NCBI RefSeq assembly: GCF_018613235.1
Contig: NZ_JAGGQP010000027.1
Coordinates: 123,463 to 187,462 of the forward strand
DNA from: Bacillus sp. ISL-41
Lineage (GTDB): Bacteria > Bacillota > Bacilli > Bacillales > Cytobacillaceae
Direction: 5' to 3'
DNA length: 64,000 bases
The translations under genes were made by a program, and so were the position numbers. The stretch's first letter is position 1, and each line of letters begins with the position of its first letter. Of the stretch, positions 8,159-16,598 are shown piece after piece. A model generated the notes under the pieces. That model ran no database searches. It saw only the letters and a list, made by a program, of their open reading frames with translations, and was not told where the DNA came from.

Positions 8159-9049
8159 ATGAAAGCCATGATTATTTTGAATCCATCTTCAGGAAAAGAA
8201 AAAGCGGCTGACTACGCTGAGAAAATAGAGGAAACATTAAGAAATCAATACAATGATATAGATATTCGAAGAACCGAAAAAGAAGGCGATGCTGCTGCAT
8301 TTGCTACCGAGGCCTGCGTTGCTTTATACGATGCTGTCATTGCCATGGGCGGGGACGGGACAATCAACGAGGCGATAAATGGACTGGCTGAACAAGCCCA
8401 CAGGCCTGCTCTCGGCATCATCCCACTAGGTACGGTCAATGATTTTGCAAGGGCACTCAATTTACCGCTGGATCCCTATGAAGCTATTTCTGTTCTGGAT
8501 GGGCAAAACCTGCAGCCAGTAGATATAGGTAAAATCAATGAGCATTATTTCGCCAATGTCATAGCAGTCGGCGCCATTGCAGAAGCTTCTTACAGCGTGA
8601 GCCCTGAACTAAAAACAAGACTAGGTTCACTAGCCTATTTTATGGAAGGTGCAAAATCGTTCCTAAATGGCGAGGCAATCGATATATGTGTCGAACACGA
8701 CAACGGTAAATGGGAAGGCCAGACTTTCCTGCTGATTGCTGCGCTAACGAATTCTGTAGGCGGGTTCGAGGCCCTTGCCCCCAAAGCCAGTGTGAATGAT
8801 GGAAAGTTTCATGCATTCATTATTAAAAAGATGTCTGTCCCGAAAATTGCAGCCCTGATCCCATCCCTTATGAAGGGAGAATTGCAGGAAAGTGAAGAAG
8901 TAGAATATATCCGAAGCACCTTCCTTAATGTTACTTCCGGCAAACACCATGTGGTGAATATTGACGGTGAAGAAGGCGAGCCATTGCCATTCCAGGCGAG
9001 AGTGCTTCAGAGCCATCTGGAAGTTTTTGTGCCTGAAAACGTTAAATGA
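8159..9049 (+). CDS. Diacylglycerol kinase-like lipid kinase
   Basis: A 296-residue soluble DAGK_cat-domain protein. The nucleotide-binding motifs LNPSSGK (residues 7-13) and GGDGTINE (64-71) are intact, followed by GIIPLGTVNDFARAL. The C-terminal part matches the lipid kinase beta-sandwich. Such enzymes phosphorylate diacylglycerol or similar lipids to phosphatidate, recycling lipid from lipoteichoic acid synthesis. The ATG at 8159 is 9 bp after GGGAGG; a TTG at 8141 is in frame but overlaps the ribosome-site region. Several paralogues occur in Bacillus (DgkB, YtlR, BmrU types) and I cannot say which this is. Confidence 0.88.
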   Translation: MKAMIILNPSSGKEKAADYAEKIEETLRNQYNDIDIRRTEKEGDAAAFATEACVALYDAVIAMGGDGTINEAINGLAEQAHRPALGIIPLGTVNDFARALNLPLDPYEAISVLDGQNLQPVDIGKINEHYFANVIAVGAIAEASYSVSPELKTRLGSLAYFMEGAKSFLNGEAIDICVEHDNGKWEGQTFLLIAALTNSVGGFEALAPKASVNDGKFHAFIIKKMSVPKIAALIPSLMKGELQESEEVEYIRSTFLNVTSGKHHVVNIDGEEGEPLPFQARVLQSHLEVFVPENVK

Positions 9050-9079
9050 GCTACTAGGAATCATCCCTTATCGAAATAT

Positions 9080-9119
9080 AAAAAAACCTGAACAGGAACG
9101 AACCTGCTCAGGTTTTTTC
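9080..9119. terminator. Bidirectional terminator
   Basis: AAAAAACCTGA/ACAGG and CCTG/CTCAGGTTTTTT form a long stem serving the lipid kinase (+) and the M6 protease (-). Confidence 0.9.
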
Positions 9120-9127
9120 AGCGTTAT

Positions 9128-10957
9128 TTATTTTACACTAGAATTGAAGTTGTAGAAAAACTTAGCTGTGATTGATCCATCTTTGTTTTCTTTAATATCC
9201 GTTACATGGATACCAGAATCAGCAGGTGTATCGCTAAAACCTTTCCAGAAGTAGTACGAACCAGTGTGAACGTTGCCGCTTACTGGAGTGATTTTGCTGC
9301 CAGTCTTGAAGAAGTCACTAGCGTCACCGCGATTAAGGTTTCTTTCAAGGTCATAATTGCCGTCTGCCTGAAGGACAGATAGACCATAATGTGTGACAAC
9401 ATCGCCATTGCTTGCAGTCTGTGACTGGTTGAACTGGAAGCGCTTGTTCATCCAGTTTTCAACGTTGTTTGGACGGAAGCCAGCTGTCTGGTAAAGATTG
9501 ATGACATTTTCATCGACATGCCATGCAACTAAACCATGAGCGTTTTCACCTTGGCGAACCATACCCTTGTTAAAGCCATCCTGCTGCATATTTTCGAACA
9601 GGAAGTATTCAGTTCCGTTTGATCCTGGAACTTCCATTTTAACGATTCCGTTATCAGCTTTCGCCTTGTTTGCAGCCGGCAAAGTGATTGTTTGTACTCC
9701 ACTTTCTGGTGTTACTTCGATTGGTTCAGCCCATCCTAAGAAAACCTTTGAGAACGGATCGAAGTGAGTTGGAGAGTTTCCGCCGTACTCAGCCTTATTA
9801 GGATAGCGCATCCAAGATCCGCCAGCCATCATTGAGTAGTTACCTACACCTTCAGATGAGTAAACAGTGTCATAGAAATCAGGAAGTCCAAGTGCATGTC
9901 CAAACTCGTGCGCATAAACGCCAGTCTGTACTGGGAATGGACCAGTTTTTGCTTCTTCTTTATAAGTGTTTGTAGCTGTATCAAAACCAGCTACGTTACC
10001 GCCGATACCCGGCTGGATGTTGTAGTTATTTACAATTACGCCGTCATATGTCATGTCTTCTGTTTCTGTTTTTGCAATCCATTCAGATTGGCTCATGCCT
10101 GCATGAACATCCGCTGGCTTGCCAGTTTCATAGTATTTTCCATAGTAAAGGGCACTTAGCAAGCTCCACTTGTGTGACCAGAACTGTGCTGGGTCACGGC
10201 TATATTCAGCACCTGTTCCTTCGTGAACGACGAATACGTTTGGAACTTGGCCGCTTTCATCAGCATATTTAGAAAAGTCGACTTGATCGTCCGCTGCTTT
10301 TAACAGGTCACGGATGAACTCACCTGTATGGGCATCACCATTTACGTTACCAAGCTTGTAGACTCCGCCTTCAGCATAAGTGCCTTCCTGGTCAAGGTAG
10401 TAAGAGGCACCTTTCGGAAGCTCAACCCACACAAATTCTGTGTTCTCATGGCGGACCAAGTTCGTTTTTCCGTAACTTGATTCCTTATAGGCGTTTTGCA
10501 TTGTGCGGTCCTTTGGAACATCTGGGCCATCATACTTTTGGAATTGTGGCAGCTCATATGGATTATATTCATCACCAAAAACTAAATCCTCATAATATTT
10601 CGCTGGAACCTGACCAGGCATGTCACCGATTGGCTCGTCTCCATCTTTGTACTTAGCTAGAATAACGAGTACCGGAATATCACCAGTTGCCTCTTTATAA
10701 GCTACATGATTATCGCCAGGCTGCTGGAATTTAGCTCCATTTTGTGCAGCCTTTTCAGCAGGATCGACCTTAGAAATATCGATTCCTAATTCCTTTGCTC
10801 TATCAACTAGCTCCGGAGCTGCACCTACATGGTGAGCAAGGCTTAGTTCATATTTACTCTGTGGTTTTACTGCTGAATCTGCTGGGCTGATTCCCGCAAA
10901 CACTGCGCTCCCTGCTAAAGCAAGAGAAAGCGCTGAAGTTGAAAGGACTTTTAACAC
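9128..10957 (-). CDS. Secreted M6-family metalloprotease (immune inhibitor A-like)
   Basis: A 609-residue preproprotein. A Sec signal peptide (about residues 1-22, ending near SAVFAG) is followed by a propeptide, then the M6 catalytic domain with the zinc motif HEFGHALGLPD (about 350-360). Residues such as GNYSMMAGGSW further on fit the Met-turn region. Immune inhibitor A homologues cleave host or environmental proteins outside the cell. This one is shorter than the roughly 790-residue InhA, lacking its C-terminal extension. The chosen start is the GTG at 10957, 8 bp after AGGGAG; the GTG at 10966 overlaps the ribosome site. Confidence 0.88.
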   Translation of the reverse strand: MLKVLSTSALSLALAGSAVFAGISPADSAVKPQSKYELSLAHHVGAAPELVDRAKELGIDISKVDPAEKAAQNGAKFQQPGDNHVAYKEATGDIPVLVILAKYKDGDEPIGDMPGQVPAKYYEDLVFGDEYNPYELPQFQKYDGPDVPKDRTMQNAYKESSYGKTNLVRHENTEFVWVELPKGASYYLDQEGTYAEGGVYKLGNVNGDAHTGEFIRDLLKAADDQVDFSKYADESGQVPNVFVVHEGTGAEYSRDPAQFWSHKWSLLSALYYGKYYETGKPADVHAGMSQSEWIAKTETEDMTYDGVIVNNYNIQPGIGGNVAGFDTATNTYKEEAKTGPFPVQTGVYAHEFGHALGLPDFYDTVYSSEGVGNYSMMAGGSWMRYPNKAEYGGNSPTHFDPFSKVFLGWAEPIEVTPESGVQTITLPAANKAKADNGIVKMEVPGSNGTEYFLFENMQQDGFNKGMVRQGENAHGLVAWHVDENVINLYQTAGFRPNNVENWMNKRFQFNQSQTASNGDVVTHYGLSVLQADGNYDLERNLNRGDASDFFKTGSKITPVSGNVHTGSYYFWKGFSDTPADSGIHVTDIKENKDGSITAKFFYNFNSSVK

Positions 10958-10965
10958 ATGATCCA

Positions 10966-11030
10966 CTCCCTATTAGAATATTTCTATTTCCTAAATAATA
11001 TAAAAGATTCAGTATATTCTAAATAGGGAG
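10966..11030 (-). promoter_or_regulatory. Long inverted repeat covering the M6 protease ribosome site
   Basis: CTCCCTATTAGAATAT (10966-10981) and ATATTCTAAATAGGGAG (11014-11030) are complementary over 16 bp with one extra base. In the minus-strand transcript the downstream arm contains the AGGGAG ribosome site of the protease. It could mask translation if transcription starts upstream of 11030, or be a DNA operator if transcription starts in the AT-rich loop. Confidence 0.65.
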
Positions 11031-11212
11031 AAAGTATGGTTTGATAGTTTTTTTCGTGAGTCGAAAGACTTAACTTTTAATACTTTTAATAAAAATTAAC
11101 TATATTGCCATAATAAACCAAACAATAATAGTTATTACTAACAAACTCGATTGAAGGTGTTCTTTGGGCTTTTACTGTCCTTCTCTTAATCTTAGGCAAA
11201 AGTTGCATTCGG

Positions 11213-11999
11213 TTCTGACAACTTTTCTTGCTTTTCCTCCAAACCTGTCACAATAATCGTGTTTTCTTGACAACTTTGGGCTCTAACCCCTCAAACCTGT
11301 CACAATAATCGCGTTTTCTTGACAGCTTTGAGCTCTAACCCCTCAAACCTGTCATAATAATCGTGTTTTCTTGACAGCTTTGAGCTCTACACCCTGAAAC
11401 TTGTCATAATAACGGCGTTTTCTTGACAACTTTGGGCTCCACGGCCTGAAACCTGTCATAATAACAATGTTTTCTTGACAGCTTTGAGCTCTAACCCCTC
11501 AAACCTGTCATAATAACAATGTTTTCTTGACAGCTTTGAGCTCTAACCCCTCAAACCTGTCACAATAATCGCGTTTTCTTGACAGCTTTGAGCTCTACAC
11601 CCTGAAACTTGTCATAATAACGGCGTTTTCTTGACAACTTTGGGCTCCACGGCCTGAAACCTGTCATAATAACAATGTTTTCTTGACAGCTTCGGGCTCT
11701 AATCCCTCAAACCTGTCACAATAATCGCGTTTTCTTGACAGCTTTGAGCTCTACACCCTGAAACTTGTCATAATAACGGCGTTTTCTTGACAACTTCGGG
11801 CTCCACACCCTGAAACCTGTCAAAATAACAATGTTTTCTTGACAGCTTTGGTCTCCACACCCTCAAACCTGTCACAATAATCGTGTTTTCTTGACAGCTT
11901 TGAGCTCTACCCCCTCAAACCTGTCATAATAACCTCGCTTTCTTGACAGTTTTGGGGCTCTGCACAAGAAACCTGTCATCATAACGTTGCTTTCTTGAA
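11213..11999. repeat. 52-bp tandem repeat array, about 15 units
   Basis: Unit starts (AAACCTGTCA or AAACTTGTCA) fall exactly every 52 bp at 11241, 11293, 11345 and so on to 11969, with a degenerate unit before and a partial one at the end. Each unit contains CTGTCA ... TGACA(G/A), that is TGTC-N19-GACA, then a 25-bp link. Because 52 is not a multiple of three and stops occur in all frames, it is non-coding. It fills the space between the M6 protease promoter region and the terminator of the sulfur operon. No promoter or gene is seen in 11031-11212. Confidence 0.95.
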
Positions 12000-12001
12000 T
12001 C

Positions 12002-12038
12002 AAAAAAAACAAGACTCCACAGAAGCGAAGTCTTGTTT
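12002..12038 (-). terminator. Terminator of the first persulfide operon
   Basis: AAACAAGACT and AGTCTTGTTT form a perfect 10-bp stem, followed on the minus strand by T8. Confidence 0.9.
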
Positions 12039-12048
12039 AAATAAATCC

Positions 12049-12825
12049 TTACAGGATATCCATCCAAATCTTGATTGCAGTACCTAAGATCAAGAATGCG
12101 AGGATATACTGAAGAATTTTAGTATTAACTTTCTTACCAGCATTTGCACCCAATGGCGATGCGATTAGACTGGCAACTACCATGATCAATGCCGGCCAAA
12201 ATTCCACCTGGCCAGTGGCAAGCTTACCGACTGTCGATCCAATGGAAGAAATGAACGTAATGGCAAGTGATGTTGCAATTGTCATTCGAGTAGGAATCTT
12301 CAACACGACCAGCATGATTGGCACCAGCAAGAATGCCCCAGCTGCTCCTACAATACCCGCTCCAATCCCTACGATAAATGCGAAGAGTGCTGCCAGCCAT
12401 TTATTGAAAGTAACCTGGTCTAACGGAATGTCATCTACGCCCTTTTTCGGAACAAACATCATAACAGCAGCAATCAATGCAAGAATGCCGTATACAAGGT
12501 TGATGCCGCCTTCAGACATGAAGCGGGAACCGTAGCTTCCGATCAAAGAACCGACCAGGATCGCGGAACCCATATAAATGATCAATGTTTTATTTAAGTA
12601 TCCACCCTTACGGTAAGCCCACACACCGCCGATTGTCGCGAAGAAAACCTGGACCGCACTGATCCCTGAAACTTCGTGCGCGCTGAATGCGGCAATGCCG
12701 AACAATGGCGGAATGTATAATAGCATTGGGTATTTAATGATTGAACCGCCGATTCCAACCATCCCGGAAATATAAGAACCGATAAAACCAATTAGAAAGA
12801 TGACAATAAGATACGTGAAATCCAT
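12049..12825 (-). CDS. yrkJ: TauE/SafE-family sulfite/sulfur-compound exporter (YrkJ-like)
   Basis: A 258-residue polytopic membrane protein with about eight helices and the two TauE/SafE halves ([15 protein letters not shown] near residue 25 and [20 protein letters not shown] near 150). Members export organosulfonates, sulfite or thiosulfate. As the last gene of a persulfide-oxidation operon it most likely removes the sulfite made by the dioxygenase. The ATG at 12825 follows AGGAGGA; the frame extends upstream without a ribosome site. Gene order matches B. subtilis yrkE-F-H-I-J. Confidence 0.85.
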   Translation of the reverse strand: MDFTYLIVIFLIGFIGSYISGMVGIGGSIIKYPMLLYIPPLFGIAAFSAHEVSGISAVQVFFATIGGVWAYRKGGYLNKTLIIYMGSAILVGSLIGSYGSRFMSEGGINLVYGILALIAAVMMFVPKKGVDDIPLDQVTFNKWLAALFAFIVGIGAGIVGAAGAFLLVPIMLVVLKIPTRMTIATSLAITFISSIGSTVGKLATGQVEFWPALIMVVASLIASPLGANAGKKVNTKILQYILAFLILGTAIKIWMDIL

Positions 12826-12889
12826 CTGGCTTCCTCCTTTTTGTACATAACTGCTTCCACAAGAATGCCTCGAAGCATTCCTCATTCAA

Positions 12890-12925
12890 AAAACGAAAAA
12901 GAAAAGGGAGACGAGCCCCCCTTTC
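12890..12925 (-). terminator. Possible intra-operon terminator after tusA
   Basis: On the minus strand GAAAGGG and CCCTTTTC pair around GGGCTCGTCT, followed by a broken T-run. It may lower expression of the exporter gene compared with the upstream genes. Confidence 0.45.
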
Positions 12926-12931
12926 GTTCAA

Positions 12932-13159
12932 TTACGCCTTCTTCATCCAGAACTTGAACACACCGTTTTCTTCTTCGTGCTTCAGAAGTTCGTTTCCAGT
13001 GGATTGTGCCCAGGCTGCTAGATCTTTTACAGCGCCTTTATCAGTTGTATGGATTTCTAGTACATCTCCAGATTGAAGGTCAGTGATAGCCTTCTTAGTT
13101 TTTACGATTGGCATTGGACAAGCTAGTCCCTTTGCGTCTAATACTTTTGCTACGTTCAT
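12932..13159 (-). CDS. yrkI: TusA-family sulfur carrier (YrkI-like)
   Basis: A 75-residue TusA/SirA-type protein. The sulfur-carrying cysteine lies in DAKGLACPMPI (Cys14), the family signature. TusA proteins accept a persulfide sulfur on this cysteine and pass it to partner proteins. The ATG at 13159 follows AAGGAGG, and the longer frame to 13201 lacks a ribosome site. It sits between the rhodanese-dioxygenase and the exporter, so its probable role is intracellular transfer of sulfane sulfur within this operon. Confidence 0.9.
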   Translation of the reverse strand: MNVAKVLDAKGLACPMPIVKTKKAITDLQSGDVLEIHTTDKGAVKDLAAWAQSTGNELLKHEEENGVFKFWMKKA

Positions 13160-13234
13160 GTTAAAATCCTCCTTGGTTGTATAAAAAGTTGTATTTTTCA
13201 ATAGCGATCAGGGAGCAAAGCCCCCTAACCAGAT

Positions 13235-14356
13235 TTATCTTACCGCACAGCGGTTTGGTCCAATTTCCATTTCTCTCTGCTTCTCATCGTCTGGGTTGAT
13301 TTTGCCCATGTTTGTTTCACGAATTTCCTGGTATGCATTTGGCTGTGGCGGCAGGTTCTCAGTTACAAGTCTTCTGAATTCAGCCTCGTCTTCGATATTC
13401 AAACCATGGTTCTTAGCGAAAAGAGTACCTAGCTTTTCAGATACGCTGCCATCTTCGTTCAGCTCTTCAATGATCATGAAGTGCGCAGGCAGTACGACAA
13501 GCTCATCAGAAAGCTGCTTGTAGCGAGTGTATAGTGAGTTTCTTAGATCTGCTACCCAGTCTTCAGCTTTACCAGCAAGGTCCGGACGTCCAATTGAGTC
13601 AATGAATAGTATATCCCCAGAAAGAAGATATTTTTCGTCTACCACAAAAGAAGTGGATCCGATTGTGTGTCCTGGTGTGTATAGTGCATTGATGTCGATG
13701 TTTGTTTCACCGATTTTCACATTATTTCCATCTTCAAGAGGCTGGTAGTTGAATGTTACTTCATCAGCGTCTTTTGGAGGCAGCCAGTATGCTGCACCTG
13801 TTGCTTCAGCAATTTTTCTGCCGCCGGAAATATGGTCAGCGTGCAAGTGTGTATCGAATACATGCTTGATTTCAACGCCAAGCTCTTTTGCGAAGTCAAG
13901 GTATACATCTGTCATTCTTGTTGCATCGATCAATGCAGCTTCACCGTTAGAAACAACTGCGTAAGATAGGCAGCCTTTTCCGATGCGGACGAACTGGTAC
14001 ATTGCTCCGCCATCTTTAAGATCTCCTACCTTTACTGGCTCAAGGTGTTCACTCCATGCTTTCATACCGCCTTGAAGATAAGACACTTCACGGCCAGCTT
14101 CGTCAAGCATTTCAGCGACCATTACTGAAGAACCTTCTTTAGCACATACAACTAGAACTTCTTTATCAGTAGGTACTTTATCAAGGATTTCTTCTACTCC
14201 ATCAAGAAGATCGAAGTATGGGATGTTAAGGTATTCGAAGTTTTCGCCTTCGATTTTCCAATCGTTGAAGTCGCTCTCGTTGCGGACATCAAGGATGAAA
14301 AATGGTTCTTTATTGAATACTTTTTTCGTTACCTCTTTAGACGTCATTGCTTTCAT
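13235..14356 (-). CDS. yrkH: Rhodanese-persulfide dioxygenase fusion (YrkH-like)
   Basis: A 373-residue cytosolic protein. Residues 1-105 form a rhodanese domain with active-site Cys71 in VVCAKEGSS. From about 115 a metallo-beta-lactamase-fold domain carries the mononuclear iron motif THLHADH (His170, His172, Asp174, His175). The family (ETHE1/CstB-type persulfide dioxygenase) oxidises glutathione, bacillithiol or CoA persulfide to sulfite, and the rhodanese part can combine sulfite with persulfide to give thiosulfate. The domain order is rhodanese first, opposite to S. aureus CstB. A paralogue lies at 28948-30069. Confidence 0.9.
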   Translation of the reverse strand: MKAMTSKEVTKKVFNKEPFFILDVRNESDFNDWKIEGENFEYLNIPYFDLLDGVEEILDKVPTDKEVLVVCAKEGSSVMVAEMLDEAGREVSYLQGGMKAWSEHLEPVKVGDLKDGGAMYQFVRIGKGCLSYAVVSNGEAALIDATRMTDVYLDFAKELGVEIKHVFDTHLHADHISGGRKIAEATGAAYWLPPKDADEVTFNYQPLEDGNNVKIGETNIDINALYTPGHTIGSTSFVVDEKYLLSGDILFIDSIGRPDLAGKAEDWVADLRNSLYTRYKQLSDELVVLPAHFMIIEELNEDGSVSEKLGTLFAKNHGLNIEDEAEFRRLVTENLPPQPNAYQEIRETNMGKINPDDEKQREMEIGPNRCAVR

Positions 14357-14400
14357 AAACTATTTTACCTCCCTGGGTATGGTTTTTTCAAAAAAATAAA

Positions 14401-14979
14401 TTATTGTACTTTTGTTTCAGTTGGGCCGTTCCATTCAGACATGCCTGGCACTACATTCCAAACCTTCTCAAAGCCTTTGCCTGCAAGTGCCTGGGAAGCC
14501 ATATCACTTCTGTTGCCTGTGCGGCAGACAACCAGGATTGTTTTGGACTTATCTAGTTCTTCGAGTCTGCTTTCAAGTTCACCAAATGGAATAGAAACTG
14601 CATTTGGAATGTGGCCAAAAGCATATTCAGCCGGCTCTCTTACATCAAGGACAACAACATCCTCTTTTGCTTCAAGCTTCTTGACAACATCATCGTTTGA
14701 AACAATGTTTGGATATTTTGTTTCTTCTTGTTCCTCACTAGAACCGCCCTTGCGGATATAGTGTTTAAGAACATCGCCTTCCTCAATCGTTCCAAGGTAT
14801 TGGTTGCCAGAGCTTTTAGACCAAGCCTGTATATCCGCCTTAGAACCTTTATCCGTTGCAAGCACCTCTAAAACCTCGCCAGGTGTTAAATTGTTGATTG
14901 CTTTTTTGGTTCTGACAATCGGCATTGGGCATGCAAGCCCTTTTGCGTCGACTGTTGCATTTGTTTTAACAGTTTCCAT
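14401..14979 (-). CDS. yrkF: TusA-rhodanese fusion protein (YrkF-like)
   Basis: A 192-residue cytosolic protein with an N-terminal TusA domain (DAKGLACPMPI, Cys17) and, after a charged linker, a C-terminal rhodanese domain (about residues 92-190, active-site Cys152 in VVCRTGNRSD). Both domains carry sulfur as a cysteine persulfide, so it probably relays sulfane sulfur between the DsrE-like protein, the dioxygenase and small thiols. It starts 27 bp after the DsrE-like gene ends and is part of the same operon. A paralogue is encoded at 30500-31078. Confidence 0.9.
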   Translation of the reverse strand: METVKTNATVDAKGLACPMPIVRTKKAINNLTPGEVLEVLATDKGSKADIQAWSKSSGNQYLGTIEEGDVLKHYIRKGGSSEEQEETKYPNIVSNDDVVKKLEAKEDVVVLDVREPAEYAFGHIPNAVSIPFGELESRLEELDKSKTILVVCRTGNRSDMASQALAGKGFEKVWNVVPGMSEWNGPTETKVQ

Positions 14980-15006
14980 TTGTGGACCTCCAATTAATAG
15001 TATCTA

Positions 15007-15486
15007 TTAGATGAACAGGTTGACGTTTCCGTTTTCCGCATCAGCCAGGTAAGCTGCTACACCAGCAAACTCAACGCCTTCCATGATTTCTTCTTGCTTA
15101 AGGCCAAATAAGTCTACTGTCATTTGGCAGGCAACAAGCTTTACATCCTGCTCTTTTGCCATGTCAATCAAGTCTGGAAGCGGCATTGCATTGTGCTTCT
15201 TCATTACATCCTTGATCATTTTAGGTCCGAAACCTGCATAGTTCATTTTTGACAATCCCAATTTGTTCGCGCCTCTTGGCATCATCTTGGCAAACATCTT
15301 TTCAATGAAGCCTTTGTCAGCCTGGATCGGCTCATCTTTCCTTAGTGCGTTCAAGCCCCAAAATGTGTGGAAAATTGTCACTTCATGATCATAGGCAGCG
15401 GCACCATTAGCAATAATATAAGCAGCCATGACTTTATCATAATCCCCACTGAATAAAATAATTGTGGTTTTTTTCTGTTCTCCCAT
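15007..15486 (-). CDS. yrkE: DsrE-family sulfurtransferase (YrkE-like)
   Basis: A 159-residue DsrE/DsrF-like (DsrE2-type) protein. The conserved cysteine expected to carry sulfur is in KLVACQMTVDLFG (Cys120). The N-terminal TTIILFSGDYDKVMAAYIIANGA is typical of this clade. Such proteins move sulfur with TusA and rhodaneses. As first gene of the operon it follows two WTACC-N6-GGTAW operator-like repeats and a TTGACA promoter. The ATG at 15486 follows GAGGGAG. Confidence 0.88.
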   Translation of the reverse strand: MGEQKKTTIILFSGDYDKVMAAYIIANGAAAYDHEVTIFHTFWGLNALRKDEPIQADKGFIEKMFAKMMPRGANKLGLSKMNYAGFGPKMIKDVMKKHNAMPLPDLIDMAKEQDVKLVACQMTVDLFGLKQEEIMEGVEFAGVAAYLADAENGNVNLFI

Positions 15487-15507
15487 TATTTATCTCCCTC
15501 TCTTTAA

Positions 15508-15523
15508 TTACCGTAATGGGTAT
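15508..15523 (-). promoter_or_regulatory. Operator-like inverted repeat 1b (TTACC-N6-GGTAT)
   Basis: TTACC and GGTAT separated by GTAATG, 22 bp before the yrkE start. It matches the sites at 15576, 22652 and 31153 and fits the shape of CsoR/CstR-family operators. Confidence 0.6.
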
Positions 15524-15575
15524 TTATGACTGCAAAAAAAATATAATATCTTTTCTAACGTGATTACGTTGTTAA

Positions 15576-15591
15576 ATACCTCACAGGGTAT
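15576..15591 (-). promoter_or_regulatory. Operator-like inverted repeat 1a (ATACC-N6-GGTAT)
   Basis: A perfect inverted repeat, ATACC-TCACAG-GGTAT, immediately downstream of the -10 region of the yrkE promoter. It is well placed for repression by a CsoR/CstR/YrkD-type persulfide sensor. No such regulator is encoded in this window. Confidence 0.7.
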
Positions 15592-15620
15592 ATATTATAA
15601 AAGATCAACACCTTTGTCAA
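15592..15620 (-). promoter_or_regulatory. Promoter of the first persulfide operon
   Basis: On the minus strand a perfect TTGACA (15620-15615) is followed by TATAAT (15599-15594, 15-bp spacer) or TAATAT (15597-15592, 17-bp spacer). The interval 15621-15912 beyond it holds no recognisable gene. Confidence 0.65.
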
Positions 15621-15912
15621 CCGTAATTATGAATTTTTTATGACTTTTTTTATCATAATTAATCATAAACTTTAAAAACACAGTTCTTTGACGCGGATAT
15701 AAACATCATATGTTTCAATTTTGGATTGTTGAATGGAATAAGAGTTAAAACAATATGTTGGAAATCGGAAGGCACGCAGCTGATAAAATATATATATAGA
15801 AGAAAATAGTTTTCTGAAATAAAAAAGCTATGAAATAGCAGCTAGTCAGATAAGAGAAATTAGTGTGAATTGAGTTAGAAGAAGTAATAGTGGGATAGTA
15901 ATAAGAAAATGG

Positions 15913-15972
15913 AAGCCTGGAGAAATAAATCTTTATAATTAGCAGATTGTAAAGATTGTGTGATCCAGGCTT
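15913..15972 (-). terminator. Nested hairpin after ccoS
   Basis: Outer arms AAGCCTGGA and TCCAGGCTT enclose inner arms AATCTTTA and TAAAGATT. It begins two bases after the ccoS stop codon. The following minus-strand sequence is T-rich but has no uninterrupted run, so termination is probable rather than certain. Confidence 0.55.
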
Positions 15973-15974
15973 GA

Positions 15975-16109
15975 TTAGTCTTCATCAAGCATTCTATATT
16001 TTACACTTTCATCGTAAAGCCTGTTTTTCTTGCTCCAGGCCCAGACAAGCCCTGCTGAAGCAGTGAATGCGAACATAACCATGAGTAAGAGCCAAGCTCC
16101 AGGTACCAT
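15975..16109 (-). CDS. ccoS: cbb3 oxidase assembly protein CcoS
   Basis: A 44-residue protein with one transmembrane helix near the N-terminus (about residues 4-25), starting MVPGAWLLLMVMF and ending in the acidic tail KYRMLDED. CcoS/FixS proteins are 40-60 residues with exactly this layout, including a C-terminal LDED-type motif. They are needed to insert heme and copper cofactors into CcoN. The ATG at 16109 follows GAGGAG. The gene is divergent from the ccoN cluster, which supports the call. It is easily missed because of its size. Confidence 0.82.
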   Translation of the reverse strand: MVPGAWLLLMVMFAFTASAGLVWAWSKKNRLYDESVKYRMLDED

Positions 16110-16253
16110 AATTGCACCTCCTCTTTGAAAATTGTCCTATACTATCGAATTACTCTAACAGAAATTTTCGAAACCGTCCAGAGTATATTTTGGGGTTGTA
16201 AAAAAAAAACTTTGGGATTACAATGTGTTCAAATTAAATTAGGAGGTAAACAA

Positions 16254-16376
16254 ATGGAACATGAATCCCTGGGTTTTTACTTCGACTTTCTTTATTATAT
16301 TGGAGTCCCTATCCTGATTATCTTCGTCCTTGATACACTGCGCAAAAAGAATAATAAAAAAGAAGAACAAAATTAA
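16254..16376 (+). CDS. Small single-helix membrane protein, possible CcoQ-like subunit
   Basis: A 40-residue protein: a short lead (MEHESLGFYFDF), one helix (LYYIGVPILIIFVLDTL) and a basic-acidic tail (RKKNNKKEEQN). A perfect AGGAGG precedes the ATG at 16254; the longer frame from 16125 is unlikely. It sits directly upstream of ccoN and is followed by a strong terminator. Size and layout recall CcoQ/FixQ, the accessory subunit of cbb3 oxidase, but CcoQ is normally encoded between ccoO and ccoP and no residue signature proves identity. Confidence 0.6.
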   Translation: MEHESLGFYFDFLYYIGVPILIIFVLDTLRKKNNKKEEQN

Positions 16377-16387
16377 TAATCCTCTGA

Positions 16388-16419
16388 CAGAGCGAAATCT
16401 TTTCGTTCTGTTTTTTTTT
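16388..16419 (+). terminator. Terminator between the small gene and ccoN
   Basis: CAGAGCGAA and TTCGTTCTG form a 9-bp stem followed by nine T. Some read-through may feed ccoN; 16420-16598 otherwise must contain the ccoN promoter, which I could not pinpoint. Confidence 0.85.
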
Positions 16420-16598
16420 GGCAAAATTGTAAATTAACACGGTTTTTTTCCATTTAGACAGCAAGTATAAAACAATTAGATAACACTATAAAAAACTTGA
16501 ATAACTTTATTTCTGTATGGGATGTATCATGTAACATAGCAGATTGTGAAGAAATTGTGAAATATTTGTGTTTATTTTATGAACAAGGGAGTGTCAAA

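Noticed and set aside
11241..11968. Repeated promoters (TTGACA in each 52-bp unit)
   Set aside because: TTGACA is followed by no -10 element at 16-18 bp; the next AT-rich CATAAT is 28 bp away.
11213..11999. CRISPR array (about 29-bp repeat plus 23-bp spacer geometry)
   Set aside because: The links between the palindromic cores are themselves conserved from unit to unit, and no cas genes are present, so this is a plain tandem repeat.
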